Position numbers and translations under genes: made by a program. 64,000 nt of DNA, taken from NCBI RefSeq assembly GCF_004101785.1, contig NZ_CP035130.1:1612001-1676000 (forward strand), in the 5' to 3' direction. Shown one piece after another: positions 51,619-60,141 of this stretch (its first letter is position 1; each line of letters begins with the position of its first letter). The notes under the pieces are model-generated. The model did no database searches, was not told where the DNA came from, and was given only the letters and a program-made list of their open reading frames with translations. Source of the DNA: Gudongella oleilytica (GTDB lineage Bacteria > Bacillota > Clostridia > Tissierellales > Tissierellaceae).

Positions 51619-53799
51619 TTAAATACCAGCCATTACTGCAAGCTGTTTATTGAGTAGATCAATCTCATATCTGGCTTGAGAATAGCTTTGCACATTGAAG
51701 GTCAGGTTTGTTGTTCGACCCGGATTGCTATCTGAATATCCAGCCGCTGACACTCTCCCGTTTGATAATGAACCCTCTAATTCAAGACTTGCTCTGGAAG
51801 TCAATTGCCCGCTCATTGTATCCATAGCTGCCTGGACAAGTCCTGAGTTTCCCGTGATGCCTTTGGCAATACCGGCCGGTATCCATTTACCAACCTTATC
51901 CGCCATGACCTTTGAAGGCGAGCTGATGCCGAGCGCGCTTTTTATCCCTGAAATAATCGAACTAGCAAATTCCTTGATCTTCTTCTTGATCCAGCTCATC
52001 ATGCCGTTCATACCATTCCATAAGCCGGTTACTAAATCTTTGCCGACCTTAAGCATCTCCTCAGGCAGGGCCTTGAAGTACCCTACGATGCTTGCCACAA
52101 CCTTTGGTATTTCGTCGCTCGCTTTGGTAATCAAGCTTCCTGCCCAGGTTCCTATTGCAGTAATAGTCCCGGTAATAGCTGAGGTTATTTGACCCGGCAG
52201 GGAAGCAAAGAAAGTAATGATACTATTTACCACCATTGGTATATTTAATGTCACCCAAGAAGCTAGGTTCATGCCCCAAAGGGAAATGGCATTGAAAACG
52301 CCGGTAACAGTTGCTGAGATTCTTGCCGGAAGCTCCGCAAAGAACTGGGCAATGCTTTCAATAACAACCGGAATGGTCTCAATAACCCAAGTGGCGAGAT
52401 CAATTCCAAACTTAAGGATGTTGCCTATCACAAGCCCCAGCGCAAAACCGATGTTTGCAGGCAGGTCATTAAAAAACTGTATGATTGCTGTTAAAGCTTC
52501 GCTAAACGAGCTTTTCACTTTTTCCCAAAGCCCGGCATAGAACAGCTTGATTTCATCCCAATAGGTATAAATGAGAAGTGGAATCCCGATAAAGGGCGCG
52601 AGTACTGCCAATATAAAAACGCCCCACTGGCTGAAAAAGCTCTGTAGCCAGCTCCAAATGCCAGAAAAGAAATTCTTTATACCATCCCATGCGCTTATGA
52701 ATGCGCCGCTTACGCTTTCCCAGAGCTTTGTAAAGAAGTCCTTTATTTCAGACCAGTTGCTGATAATCAAATATGCCGCTGCTGCGATAGCGGTTATGAC
52801 CAGAAGGGCTATGCCTCCAGGGCCAATGAGCGCTCCAAATGCGGATGCAAGACCGCCGCCTTTTGATAAAACACCGGCAGCTTTGCTCACTGCACCGACT
52901 GCACCACCAAGTCCGGTTGTAAGTCCTCCTATAACAGATAAGACAGGACCGATTGCGGCTGCAATTCCTGCCATTGTCAGTATAAATTTCTGAGCGCCTT
53001 CGTCCATACTAGAAAACTTCTGAATAAGCCCATTGATTTTCTGCAGGATTGGTGTGATGATGGGGAGCAGGTTTTGCCCCAAGGTGGCAGCAGCTTCCTT
53101 CAAGGATTCCTGCACGATTCTAAGCTGATTTGCGGTACCGCCACTGGTTCTTGCAAAATCTCCCTGGGCATTTTTAGTGGCATCCATGACATAGGCATAG
53201 CGAAGGGCTACTTTTTCAGCCTGAGTCATTTCATCGTAGGCTTTCTTTTGGCCTGTAGCCATAGCATAGGCTTCAAGAGTGCTGTCCTGCATGACAACAC
53301 CGAGGGATTTTAGCGACTCGCCTTCGCCTGTAAAGATTCCTTTCAGAGCAGTTTGCGCTTCCTCAATGCCAATGTTTTTAAAGGAAGCCAAGTCTCCAGC
53401 AAGGCCAACCAGGCTTTCGGACATTTTTGCCGCCTCAGCCGGTGTTTGTCCCATAGCTGTTCCCATATCTCCAAACAAGGCCGCCATATCAAGGGCCGTC
53501 CCCTTGGCAATACCAAAGGTTTCAAGAGTGGTATCGGACCATTTTTTCACTTGATCAGCTGAACCTCGAAAAGCGACATTGACTTTATTGGTAGATTCCT
53601 CAAGGTCTGATGCGAATTTAATGGAAGCCGCTGCCGCTCCAGCGATGGGGAGGGTAACACCTGTGGTAAGACTGGCCCCGAGCGAGGATATTTCTTGACC
53701 GGCACTCTTCAGTTCCTTGGCAGCTTTCTTAAGGCCCTTTTGCATTTCCGTCAGATCTGCGCCGACCTTGACCATTAATGAACGAATTACAGTGCTCAT
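51619..53799 (-). CDS. Tail tape measure protein
   Basis: The 726-residue protein sets tail length and is threaded inside the tube. The front is a coiled coil (LKKAAKELKSAGQEIS), followed by the phage tail tape measure core (GEGESLKSLGVVMQDS and QVKKWSDTTLE), several hydrophobic stretches (GPGGIALLVITAIAAAAYLII, FILAVLAPFIGIPLLIY), and repeats of the type ITFFASLPGQITSAITG. The length predicts a tail of roughly 110 nm by the usual 0.15 nm per residue rule, an inference. GGGAGG precedes the ATG, which overlaps the upstream gene. Confidence 0.92.
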   Translation of the reverse strand: MSTVIRSLMVKVGADLTEMQKGLKKAAKELKSAGQEISSLGASLTTGVTLPIAGAAAASIKFASDLEESTNKVNVAFRGSADQVKKWSDTTLETFGIAKGTALDMAALFGDMGTAMGQTPAEAAKMSESLVGLAGDLASFKNIGIEEAQTALKGIFTGEGESLKSLGVVMQDSTLEAYAMATGQKKAYDEMTQAEKVALRYAYVMDATKNAQGDFARTSGGTANQLRIVQESLKEAAATLGQNLLPIITPILQKINGLIQKFSSMDEGAQKFILTMAGIAAAIGPVLSVIGGLTTGLGGAVGAVSKAAGVLSKGGGLASAFGALIGPGGIALLVITAIAAAAYLIISNWSEIKDFFTKLWESVSGAFISAWDGIKNFFSGIWSWLQSFFSQWGVFILAVLAPFIGIPLLIYTYWDEIKLFYAGLWEKVKSSFSEALTAIIQFFNDLPANIGFALGLVIGNILKFGIDLATWVIETIPVVIESIAQFFAELPARISATVTGVFNAISLWGMNLASWVTLNIPMVVNSIITFFASLPGQITSAITGTITAIGTWAGSLITKASDEIPKVVASIVGYFKALPEEMLKVGKDLVTGLWNGMNGMMSWIKKKIKEFASSIISGIKSALGISSPSKVMADKVGKWIPAGIAKGITGNSGLVQAAMDTMSGQLTSRASLELEGSLSNGRVSAAGYSDSNPGRTTNLTFNVQSYSQARYEIDLLNKQLAVMAGI

Positions 53800-54233
53800 C
53801 TCATCCCTCCCATCTCGCCGAGCGCTTTATTCATCGAGTCTGCTATGGCTTTTACAACCGTCTCTTTGCTTTCATCCGCAGCAGGGCGTAAAAAAGGAAG
53901 TTCCTTTATAACGCCCACTTTCTTTCCATCTATAATAAGGTTATGTCCAAGCTCCAGAGGAACCGCATAGGCGGCTCCCTTGGGGAAGGTGACCTTTGAA
54001 AAGACACGATAAGGATACTTGGCGCTTTTCTTTGCCTTGATGACTTTAAGCTTTCGTTTTAGGTTCCCAGAATCTACGGGCACCTTGCTGACAGCCTTCC
54101 TGAGTACCTCGCTGCCTGCTTCATTGGAACCTTGCATAAGATAGGGAAGCGCATCATCACCCAGCTTTTGAAAGGCTGCAATCAGTTCATCCAGACCCTC
54201 AACAGTGGTTTGATTTTTACTGTGTATCGCCAT
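53796..54233 (-). CDS. HK97 gp10-like tail/neck protein
   Basis: The 145-residue protein matches the HK97 gp10 family: GLDELIAAFQKLGDD at the front, AVSKVPVDSGNLKRKLKV in the middle and the LELGH and KELPFLRPAADES end. In relatives it is a neck or tail-completion protein and is usually encoded before the tail tube gene. Here it lies after the tail chaperone genes, right before the tape measure. It overlaps the chaperone end by 17 bases. Confidence 0.82.
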   Translation of the reverse strand: MAIHSKNQTTVEGLDELIAAFQKLGDDALPYLMQGSNEAGSEVLRKAVSKVPVDSGNLKRKLKVIKAKKSAKYPYRVFSKVTFPKGAAYAVPLELGHNLIIDGKKVGVIKELPFLRPAADESKETVVKAIADSMNKALGEMGGMR

Positions 54234-54875
54234 AGACCTCGATCACCTCCCCTCCAAAAGCCGCATTAAGGAGCTTGGCCATGTTCATCATTTCCTCATC
54301 GCTTTGCTGTTTGCCGGTTGTTTTATCGTCTTTTAGCAAGCTGCTTAGCGCAGGTAGCTTTTTTTGCCTTGCAAGAGCCTCGATGTGCCAGGCAAGAAAG
54401 AGCATTTCATTCATCTTTCTTTTTTGACTTTTGATTCTGCCATCTGCCAGAGTCAAAAGCTCTGCGTAGGTAAGCTGCCAAAATTCCTCGGGCTTTAATT
54501 GAAGCTCACCAACGCCAATAGCAAATTCCGCCGAGAAGTCCAGCCAATCAGGCTTTATTTCTTCGGCGGATTTACGTTTGGGTGGCCAGTCTCCTTTTGA
54601 AAGGCCGCCTCAATGGCTCTTGTAATAGCGGTAATAACTTCCGTAATGCTTTCTGCGTATTCATCGATCAGCTCGCAGGTTTTTTCCAAGGTCAGTTCCT
54701 TGTCTTCCTGCTTGAGCATAATCCAAAGGATTTTTGAGCAGACATCCATAGACATCTCGTCGTTTAGTTCCATAAGTTTTATGCCGGTCAGCTGCTCAAA
54801 CTCCACCATAGCGCCCATGCCAAAGCGGAGCTTTCTCGGTTTGTCCAGGTTGATCATAATAAAAGGTATTGCCAT
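54217..54875 (-). CDS. Tail assembly chaperone, -1 frameshift fusion (gpGT type)
   Basis: The second tail-chaperone frame has no proper start of its own; a TTG at 54456 has no ribosome site. It is open upstream to 54582 and is reached by a -1 shift at the slippery heptamer CCCAAAC on the minus strand (54582-54576), in the right phase: zero-frame CCA AAC becomes CCC AAA. The product joins about 100 residues of the first protein to about 119 more with PEEFWQLTYAELLTLADGRI and LAWHIEALARQKK, a typical gpT domain. In lambda-like phages this fusion helps assemble tail tube on the tape measure. Confidence 0.8.
54555..54875 (-). CDS. Tail assembly chaperone (gpG type)
   Basis: The 106-residue protein is the unshifted product of the chaperone gene. 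It starts AIPFIMINLDKPRKLRFGMGAM, in the style of gpG-like tail chaperones (FGMGAMVEFEQLTGIKL), and is acidic and helical. The stop lies 19 bases after the slippery site used for the fusion protein. It should be made in large excess over the fusion. Confidence 0.82.
   Translation of the reverse strand: MAIPFIMINLDKPRKLRFGMGAMVEFEQLTGIKLMELNDEMSMDVCSKILWIMLKQEDKELTLEKTCELIDEYAESITEVITAITRAIEAAFQKETGHPNVNPPKK
54576..54582 (-). promoter_or_regulatory. Programmed -1 ribosomal frameshift site
   Basis: The minus strand reads CCCAAAC in the phase X XXY YYZ (C CCA AAC), with a zero-frame stop 19 bases later and an open -1 frame leading straight into the gpT domain. Confidence 0.8.
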
Positions 54876-54934
54876 ATCCTTTTCCTCCTAAGAAAATATA
54901 TGGGCGGATTTCGGGCCGCCCTCCCGGTTATCCA

Positions 54935-55648
54935 TTACGGACGATTGATTCTAATGGTGTAAACCCTCGGTGCTTTATTGGTCTCCTGAACGGTAATGGT
55001 AACAACGGTGACGCTTACCGCGGAGCCAAGGAGAATGGCACTGGAGGCTTCTCCAGAAGCCACTACCTGGCTTGCTCCGTTTGTCGTAATGGTAATCGTT
55101 CCAGCGGAGGCAGTTGGCGTAATGGTCACGCTGGATACTCCCGTAAGTACGGATGCAACGTAATCGGTCGTACCAGCAGCAAAGGCTGGGGCCAATACTG
55201 CGGAGTTCGAAATGATAAGAGCAGACAATCCCGCCGAAGTTGCTACAGCAAAAACTGGTTTCCCAGTAGGCTTGATGGTGGCAGAAAAGGGAATTTTGTC
55301 GTCAATAGGCGCATCACCGATTTTCAGGTTGGTGATATAGCCCTGGAAGGTCCAGCTACTGCCGGTTGAAGCAGGGAAGGTGATCACTCCGGTTCTCGCT
55401 GTCCTGCTGTTCAGATCCGCAAGCATCGCCTGCTGACCGGAGACATCAGTATAGTCAAATTGTCCTTCGATGCTGACCTCTCCCGGATCAATCAGACCAG
55501 GGAGGATCTCTTTATAGTAATTTGCGGACTGGTGCGTGGTAACATCGATGGTGTCCACCGAAAGCTCAATACCGTTGATGGCGGTAAGCCCAGCGACCAA
55601 TGCGCTGTTCCAAGAAAAAGTTGTACCAAATGCATGTGTTCCTGGCAT
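54935..55648 (-). CDS. Major tail tube protein with cadherin-like beta-sandwich
   Basis: The 237-residue protein is the expected tube subunit (about residues 1-130: TTFSWNSALVAGLTAINGIELSVDTIDVTTH in pieces, ELSVDTIDVTTH and the LPGLIDPGEVSIEGQFDY segment being characteristic of phage tail tube proteins). A C-terminal domain (about 138-237) follows the cadherin-like beta-sandwich pattern: SAGLSALIISNSAVLAPAF, TTDYVASV and APRVYTIRINRP. The extra domain would decorate the outside of the tube. The same domain type occurs in the host-side S-layer protein upstream. Confidence 0.85.
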   Translation of the reverse strand: MPGTHAFGTTFSWNSALVAGLTAINGIELSVDTIDVTTHQSANYYKEILPGLIDPGEVSIEGQFDYTDVSGQQAMLADLNSRTARTGVITFPASTGSSWTFQGYITNLKIGDAPIDDKIPFSATIKPTGKPVFAVATSAGLSALIISNSAVLAPAFAAGTTDYVASVLTGVSSVTITPTASAGTITITTNGASQVVASGEASSAILLGSAVSVTVVTITVQETNKAPRVYTIRINRP

Positions 55649-55653
55649 TTATC

Positions 55654-56058
55654 TCACTCCTTTAAATAGTTAATTTCAAATTCTAATATTTCCGTGTATA
55701 TTTTGAGGGTGCCGTCCGGGGTTCTTTCGAGGCTGGAAAGCTCATTTTCTAGCCGGATGTATTGAACTTCAATACCGGACATCATCCCTTGAAAATCGCA
55801 TAATGCTGCCTTTAGTTGGTTTGCAATGGCTCTAGCAGCAGGTTTTGTTCCGGCAAAGGCGGTAAACTGCAGCATAGGGCTTTCCAGGCGGTTTTGGCCG
55901 ACGAGGGTGTGGTCTTTCACATCACTGATTTTGCTGTAAAGGACAGCCGGAAGCTTAATCCCTTGGGGCAGCTCATCCGGGTAAAGCTTGTCGTCAATGA
56001 GAGCAGCAAGCTCCGGAAAACCCAGGAGATATGAGGTTAGTGCCTCCTCTATTTCCAT
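55654..56058 (-). CDS. Tail completion / minor tail protein (DUF3168)
   Basis: The 134-residue protein is of the DUF3168 type: IEEALTSYLLGFPELAALI at the start, YPDELPQGIKLPAVLYSKIS and the QFTAFAGTKPAARAIANQL middle. Members complete the tail end that docks to the head. The ATG at 56058 overlaps the stop of the upstream gene as ATGA, with GGAGG 7 bases before it. Confidence 0.8.
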   Translation of the reverse strand: MEIEEALTSYLLGFPELAALIDDKLYPDELPQGIKLPAVLYSKISDVKDHTLVGQNRLESPMLQFTAFAGTKPAARAIANQLKAALCDFQGMMSGIEVQYIRLENELSSLERTPDGTLKIYTEILEFEINYLKE

Positions 56059-56375
56059 CAGGCCACCTCCTTGCACATCAGAAGAAGAGAAACGTTTTTT
56101 TCCTCAATATTGATGATCGAGTTAATTTCAAAAATCCGATCCTTGAACAGCACTCTCATTTCTGTGGTAACCCCGGCCAGATAACGGATAGTCACCTTCG
56201 TTGAAATCTCAGCATTGATCTGCTTGAAGGCTAAAAATTCTCTGCCTGAAACAGGAGCGACATCTGCCCAGACTTTAGCAAACTGTATCCATCCGGAAGT
56301 CTCTGCGCCAAAGCTGTCTCTGCCGGCAATACTTTCTTCTATAACGATCCGCTGCCTTAACCTGCCGATTTTCAT
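56058..56375 (-). CDS. Head-tail adaptor (head closure protein)
   Basis: The 105-residue protein is of the SPP1 gp16/HK97 head-closure type: MKIGRLRQRIVIEES, GAETSGWIQFAKVWADV and PVSGREFLAFKQINAEIS are family features. It joins the connector to the tail. I chose the ATG at 56375 because it overlaps the upstream stop as TAATG; an ATG two codons earlier is also possible. Confidence 0.85.
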   Translation of the reverse strand: MKIGRLRQRIVIEESIAGRDSFGAETSGWIQFAKVWADVAPVSGREFLAFKQINAEISTKVTIRYLAGVTTEMRVLFKDRIFEINSIINIEEKNVSLLLMCKEVA

Positions 56376-56653
56376 TACCATGCCACCTCCCTGTAGGAAA
56401 AAAGAAGAGCCTTTAAAACCTCGTTAAGCGACTCGGTGTTAAGCTCGTTTCTTTCCTCATATAGCTTGGAAGCAGCAAAATATATGGCATGCTTGACCGG
56501 CTCAGGGATTGCGTCTGCAAAATTGCTCAAAGGAAAGCGGAGGATACCTTCCACGATATCCTCCGCTGCTAAAATGAAGCTTTCGATGAGCGCATCTTCG
56601 TCATTTGACTCGACTCTAAGCCACTCTTTTGTGTTTTCCAGTGTAACGACCAA
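56375..56653 (-). CDS. Head-tail connector (gp6/gp15-like)
   Basis: The 92-residue all-helical protein has the phage gp6/gp15 connector pattern: TLENTKEWLRVESNDED at the start, ESFILAAEDIVEGILRFP and HAIYFAASKLYEERNEL. It forms the ring below the portal. TTG at 56653 follows GAGGAGG with 8 bases; a GTG three codons earlier lies inside that site. Confidence 0.85.
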   Translation of the reverse strand: MVVTLENTKEWLRVESNDEDALIESFILAAEDIVEGILRFPLSNFADAIPEPVKHAIYFAASKLYEERNELNTESLNEVLKALLFSYREVAW

Positions 56654-56671
56654 AGCGCCCACCTCCTCATA

Positions 56672-56893
56672 TTATTCAGATGCCATCAGTCCTGCCGCTT
56701 TGAGCTTGGCAAGCAGAGCATTAAAATCGGCAACTGTTCCGGCTATGGTTGTAGCCTCGCTGTCTGCCTGGACGGCAGCAGGCTTAAGCTCAGCGCCTGT
56801 AAAAGTGAGCTTACCACCAGAGGAGATTTCCAGTTCTCCGCCGATGATGGTTTTTTCTCCGCCTTGCTCGGTATAGTTCTTTACATTACTCAT
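56672..56893 (-). CDS. Head fiber protein
   Basis: The 73-residue protein has the head-fiber family opening VKNYTEQGGEKTIIGGELEI and a short Ala-rich helix at the end (ADFNALLAKLKAAGLM). Such proteins decorate the capsid surface and follow the capsid gene in many Firmicute prophages. It lies 10 bases after the capsid stop. Confidence 0.75.
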   Translation of the reverse strand: MSNVKNYTEQGGEKTIIGGELEISSGGKLTFTGAELKPAAVQADSEATTIAGTVADFNALLAKLKAAGLMASE

Positions 56894-56903
56894 AGAAAAT
56901 CAC

Positions 56904-58100
56904 CTACGCTTTCTGCTGCAGGCACTGAATGGCTTCCGGCAGAATCAGCTTGCCATCCACACGCTGATTGGCCATAAATCCAACATAGCCATTTGCCGCA
57001 TAAAGCTCGTTCAAGCGTTTAAAGGATCTGACCTGACGGTCCGCAATCCAGAAATAGCTGAAGTCGCCAAAGGCGATCGTCTTTGCAGAAGACGCAACAG
57101 TCGGAGCATAAGCTGAAGTATAAACCGGACGGTTCATCAAGGTGTCCGGAGTTCCAGCCGTGACCGAAGGCTGCCACAAATACTGGCCGTTACCATCCTT
57201 GAGCTTTCTGATCAATTTGATCGTAGCGTCGTTCATGACAAATACGGCATTTCTCCTATACGGAGCTTTTAGTGAGTAGAATAGATCCATGACCTCATCC
57301 ATGGTGATGGCGGTTGCACTTGCTGCAGTAACACCAACAGTTGCACCGCCGCTGGTGGCAAAGATACCAGTAGGTTTTCCGGAGCCGTTTCCTGTCAGGA
57401 AGGACTCCTCCTCAGCAGCACCAATTCGGCGGGCAAATTCACCGGCGATGTAATTTTCAAGGTTGAATACGCTGTCGTTTAAGAGCTCCTCTGTAACCTT
57501 CATGAGGGTGCCGAGCTTAAACGCTGACAAGGTAACCTGGCCGAAGACTTCATCACTTTCGGTATACGCGCCTTCCTCGTCGATCCAGGCTGCTGTGCCG
57601 TGAGTGGATACGACAGGAATCTTGCGGTCACCGCTGGCAGTCTGGATAACCCTTGCGATCTGGCGGAATATATTCTGCTGTTCAAGTCCCTGGATAAGCA
57701 TTTTTTCAAACTCGTCCGGAACAAGGTAGCCACCTTCGGAGTCAGTGCCAACCTCAAGGGCATTTCTGATTTCAAAGCTATTCTTATTGCGCATCACATT
57801 CCAGAAGGCTTTGTGATAATCTGCGCTGGCTCTTCCTGTTTTGGCTTCGGCAGTTGGTGCTGCCGGCTTATCTGTAAGTGGAGTGCTCACTGCTTTTGAC
57901 AGTTCATTCTCAATCGCTTGCTGGCGTTCTAAACGGTCGATTTCCTTACCAAGATTGACAACATCGGCTTCCATCTTTTCATAGGTGCCAACATCTTCAG
58001 CGGATAACAGTCCATCAGAGCCGCGTTTTGAATCCAGGAAAGCCTTGGCTGCCTCCCATGCCTTTGCGCGTTTTTCACGCAGTTCAATCGTTTTGTTCAT
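56904..58100 (-). CDS. Major capsid protein, HK97 family
   Basis: The 398-residue HK97-fold capsid protein begins with a coiled-coil scaffolding (delta) domain (about 1-95, ELREKRAKAWEAAKAFLD) that is removed by the protease during maturation. The capsid core follows: GGYLVPDEFEKMLIQGLEQQN in pieces, HGTAAWIDEEGAY, LTGNGSGKPTGIF, then FVMNDATIKLI and FGDFSYFWIADR. The order portal, protease, capsid is the classic HK97 head module. Confidence 0.95.
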   Translation of the reverse strand: MNKTIELREKRAKAWEAAKAFLDSKRGSDGLLSAEDVGTYEKMEADVVNLGKEIDRLERQQAIENELSKAVSTPLTDKPAAPTAEAKTGRASADYHKAFWNVMRNKNSFEIRNALEVGTDSEGGYLVPDEFEKMLIQGLEQQNIFRQIARVIQTASGDRKIPVVSTHGTAAWIDEEGAYTESDEVFGQVTLSAFKLGTLMKVTEELLNDSVFNLENYIAGEFARRIGAAEEESFLTGNGSGKPTGIFATSGGATVGVTAASATAITMDEVMDLFYSLKAPYRRNAVFVMNDATIKLIRKLKDGNGQYLWQPSVTAGTPDTLMNRPVYTSAYAPTVASSAKTIAFGDFSYFWIADRQVRSFKRLNELYAANGYVGFMANQRVDGKLILPEAIQCLQQKA

Positions 58101-58115
58101 ATTCTTAATTCCTCC

Positions 58116-58880
58116 TTAGAATTTAAGTAGAGCTAATCTCGTATCAAGATCGCTGATGGGTGTTCCTGCTTGGGATTCTTCTTTTGGATGGATGAGCTTA
58201 TTCATAAGTGAATTGGTGACAGCCCGTCTGCTGAAAATAAAATCGTTCTTTGGCAAAGCTGCTGCTTGCGGCATATCTTCCTTGAACATGATTCCATCTG
58301 CAAAACCATACTCTATAGCCTTGTTGGCATTCAGCCATGTCTCCGCATCCATGAGGTGTGCGAGCTTTGCTCTAGACATGCTAGTTTTGATTTCGTAAGC
58401 GTTGATGATGCTTTCCTTAACCTCATCCAGCATGGAGATGGCTTTTCGCATTTCCGCGCTGTCGCCGATAGCAATCGTAAGCGGGTTATGGACCATCATC
58501 AGAGATGCCGGGGACATCAAAACTGTTGTGCCGGCCATCGCTACCACCGAGGCTGCGCTGGCAGCTATGCCGTCGATCTTGACTGTGACACTGCCTTTGT
58601 AGTCCATCAGCATGTTGTAGATCTGGGCTGCGGCGATGCAATCACCACCTGGGGAATTGATCCAGACCACAATGTCTCCTGTCCCTGAATTTAGCTCAGA
58701 CCTAAAAAGAGCCGGCGTGACATCATCATCAAACCAGCTCTCTTCGGCAATTGCCCCATTAAGATATAGCGTGCGCGTTTCATCTTCGTTTTTTATCCAG
58801 TCCCAACAACGCTTTGAATCAAGCTTGAGCCTTGGACTCAAAGCATTATCTGGACCTTGGTTTTGATTCTTTGCTTTCAA
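58116..58880 (-). CDS. ClpP-type prohead protease
   Basis: The protease of about 254 residues has a ClpP-like fold (S14 family): INSPGGD near residue 80, the nucleophile in GIAASAASVVAM near 110 (Ser in the AASAAS segment) and the catalytic His in MMVHNPLT near 135. It cuts the capsid scaffold domain during head maturation. TTG at 58880 lies 9 bases after AAGGAGG and overlaps the end of the portal gene; the longer open frame upstream has no site. Confidence 0.9.
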   Translation of the reverse strand: MKAKNQNQGPDNALSPRLKLDSKRCWDWIKNEDETRTLYLNGAIAEESWFDDDVTPALFRSELNSGTGDIVVWINSPGGDCIAAAQIYNMLMDYKGSVTVKIDGIAASAASVVAMAGTTVLMSPASLMMVHNPLTIAIGDSAEMRKAISMLDEVKESIINAYEIKTSMSRAKLAHLMDAETWLNANKAIEYGFADGIMFKEDMPQAAALPKNDFIFSRRAVTNSLMNKLIHPKEESQAGTPISDLDTRLALLKF

Positions 58881-60141
58881 GGTTTTTATCCTCCTTTTGT
58901 GTCGTAGTCTTGGCAAAGGCTCCCGCATCCTCAAGCTTCGTCATGTTTCCATTGATGAGATATAGGTCGCCGCCAAGCTCTGGCGAAATGCGATCGAGGT
59001 TTTCAAGCTCCCTGATGTCGTTTGCGGAAAGCCAGCCATTTTGCCTTCCCGTTGCATACCCGTTCATCCGGCTTTGGTAGTCACCGCGAAGGAGACCGTC
59101 CACATTGAACTTGATAAAGTATTTTTTCTTTTCCTCGCTCGTAAAAAGCAACCTCTGCATTGTCTGCTCCCAGCGCACCACCCAGGGATCAAGCGTGTAC
59201 TTCACAAATTCCAAGGACTGCTGCTCGATATTGGAGAAGCTGGACTTTTCCAAATCACCGATCATATGGGGTGGAATCCTAAAGATTCGGGCGATCTCAT
59301 TGATTTGAAATTTGCGTGTTTCTAAAAATTGAGCCTGCTCCGGTGAGATGCCAATCGGCTGGTACTTCATGCCCTCCTCAAGCACTGCCACCCGATGAGA
59401 GTTGCTGCTGCCCTGATAGACTGAGTTCCAGCTTTCCCTGACTTTGGCGGGATCTTTAACCACACCGGGATGCTCCAAAACACCACCTGGGGCCGCACCG
59501 TTTGCGAAAAACTTAGCGCCATACTCTTCGCAGGCAATGGCCATGCCGATGGCATTTTTAGCCATAGCGATTGGTGAGTATCCTACCAGACCATCAAAGC
59601 CCAGTCCCGGAATATGAAGGACATCGGATGGATTTAGTACCACCTGGCTTAGTCTGCTGTTTACTGTCGGTGCATCCTCTGAAGTCCGGGAGTAGAGATA
59701 ATACAGCCTACCGTTTGCATCCCGGTCCACCGTCATGCGGTTTGGCATGAGCGGGTGCAGGGCTATCACTTCGCCACGCCCGTTTCGGATGATCTGGGCA
59801 TAAGCATTGCCCCATAATAAAAGATGACTCATCAACGTTTCTCGAAACGAAAATGAAGTCATCTCAGGATTGGGTTCGTCGTGAAGCAGAAAATATAGCG
59901 GATGATCTGTAGCTTTTTCTTTGCCGCCAGAAGCGTTATATCGGTAAAGGTGTAGAGGCAGTCCCGCCACTGCCTCTGCTAGTATTCGAACACAGGAGTA
60001 GACCGCAGTCATTTGCATCGCAGTGCTTTCCGTGACAGCTTTCCCGCTGGTTGTACTGCCAAATAGAAAGGTGTAATAGCTTCCTGTCAGGCTGTTTTCA
60101 GGTTTGTCCCTTGACTTAAAAAACCTGCTGAATATGTTCAT
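58846..60141 (-). CDS. Portal protein, HK97 family
   Basis: The 431-residue portal forms the dodecameric DNA gate at the capsid vertex. Family features are ESTAMQMTAVYSCVRILAE near residue 40, LWGNAYAQIIRNG, HIPGLGFDGLVGYSPIA and the RIFRIPPHMIGDLEKS segment. The C-terminus is rich in charged residues. It is followed at once by the protease gene and preceded by the large terminase, as in other HK97-type head modules. Confidence 0.95.
   Translation of the reverse strand: MNIFSRFFKSRDKPENSLTGSYYTFLFGSTTSGKAVTESTAMQMTAVYSCVRILAEAVAGLPLHLYRYNASGGKEKATDHPLYFLLHDEPNPEMTSFSFRETLMSHLLLWGNAYAQIIRNGRGEVIALHPLMPNRMTVDRDANGRLYYLYSRTSEDAPTVNSRLSQVVLNPSDVLHIPGLGFDGLVGYSPIAMAKNAIGMAIACEEYGAKFFANGAAPGGVLEHPGVVKDPAKVRESWNSVYQGSSNSHRVAVLEEGMKYQPIGISPEQAQFLETRKFQINEIARIFRIPPHMIGDLEKSSFSNIEQQSLEFVKYTLDPWVVRWEQTMQRLLFTSEEKKKYFIKFNVDGLLRGDYQSRMNGYATGRQNGWLSANDIRELENLDRISPELGGDLYLINGNMTKLEDAGAFAKTTTQKEDKNLESKESKPRSR

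Noticed and set aside
54555-54563. Frameshift at AAGAAATAA directly at the first chaperone stop
   Set aside because: It does not fit a slippery heptamer in the zero frame, whereas CCCAAAC 13 bases earlier fits exactly.
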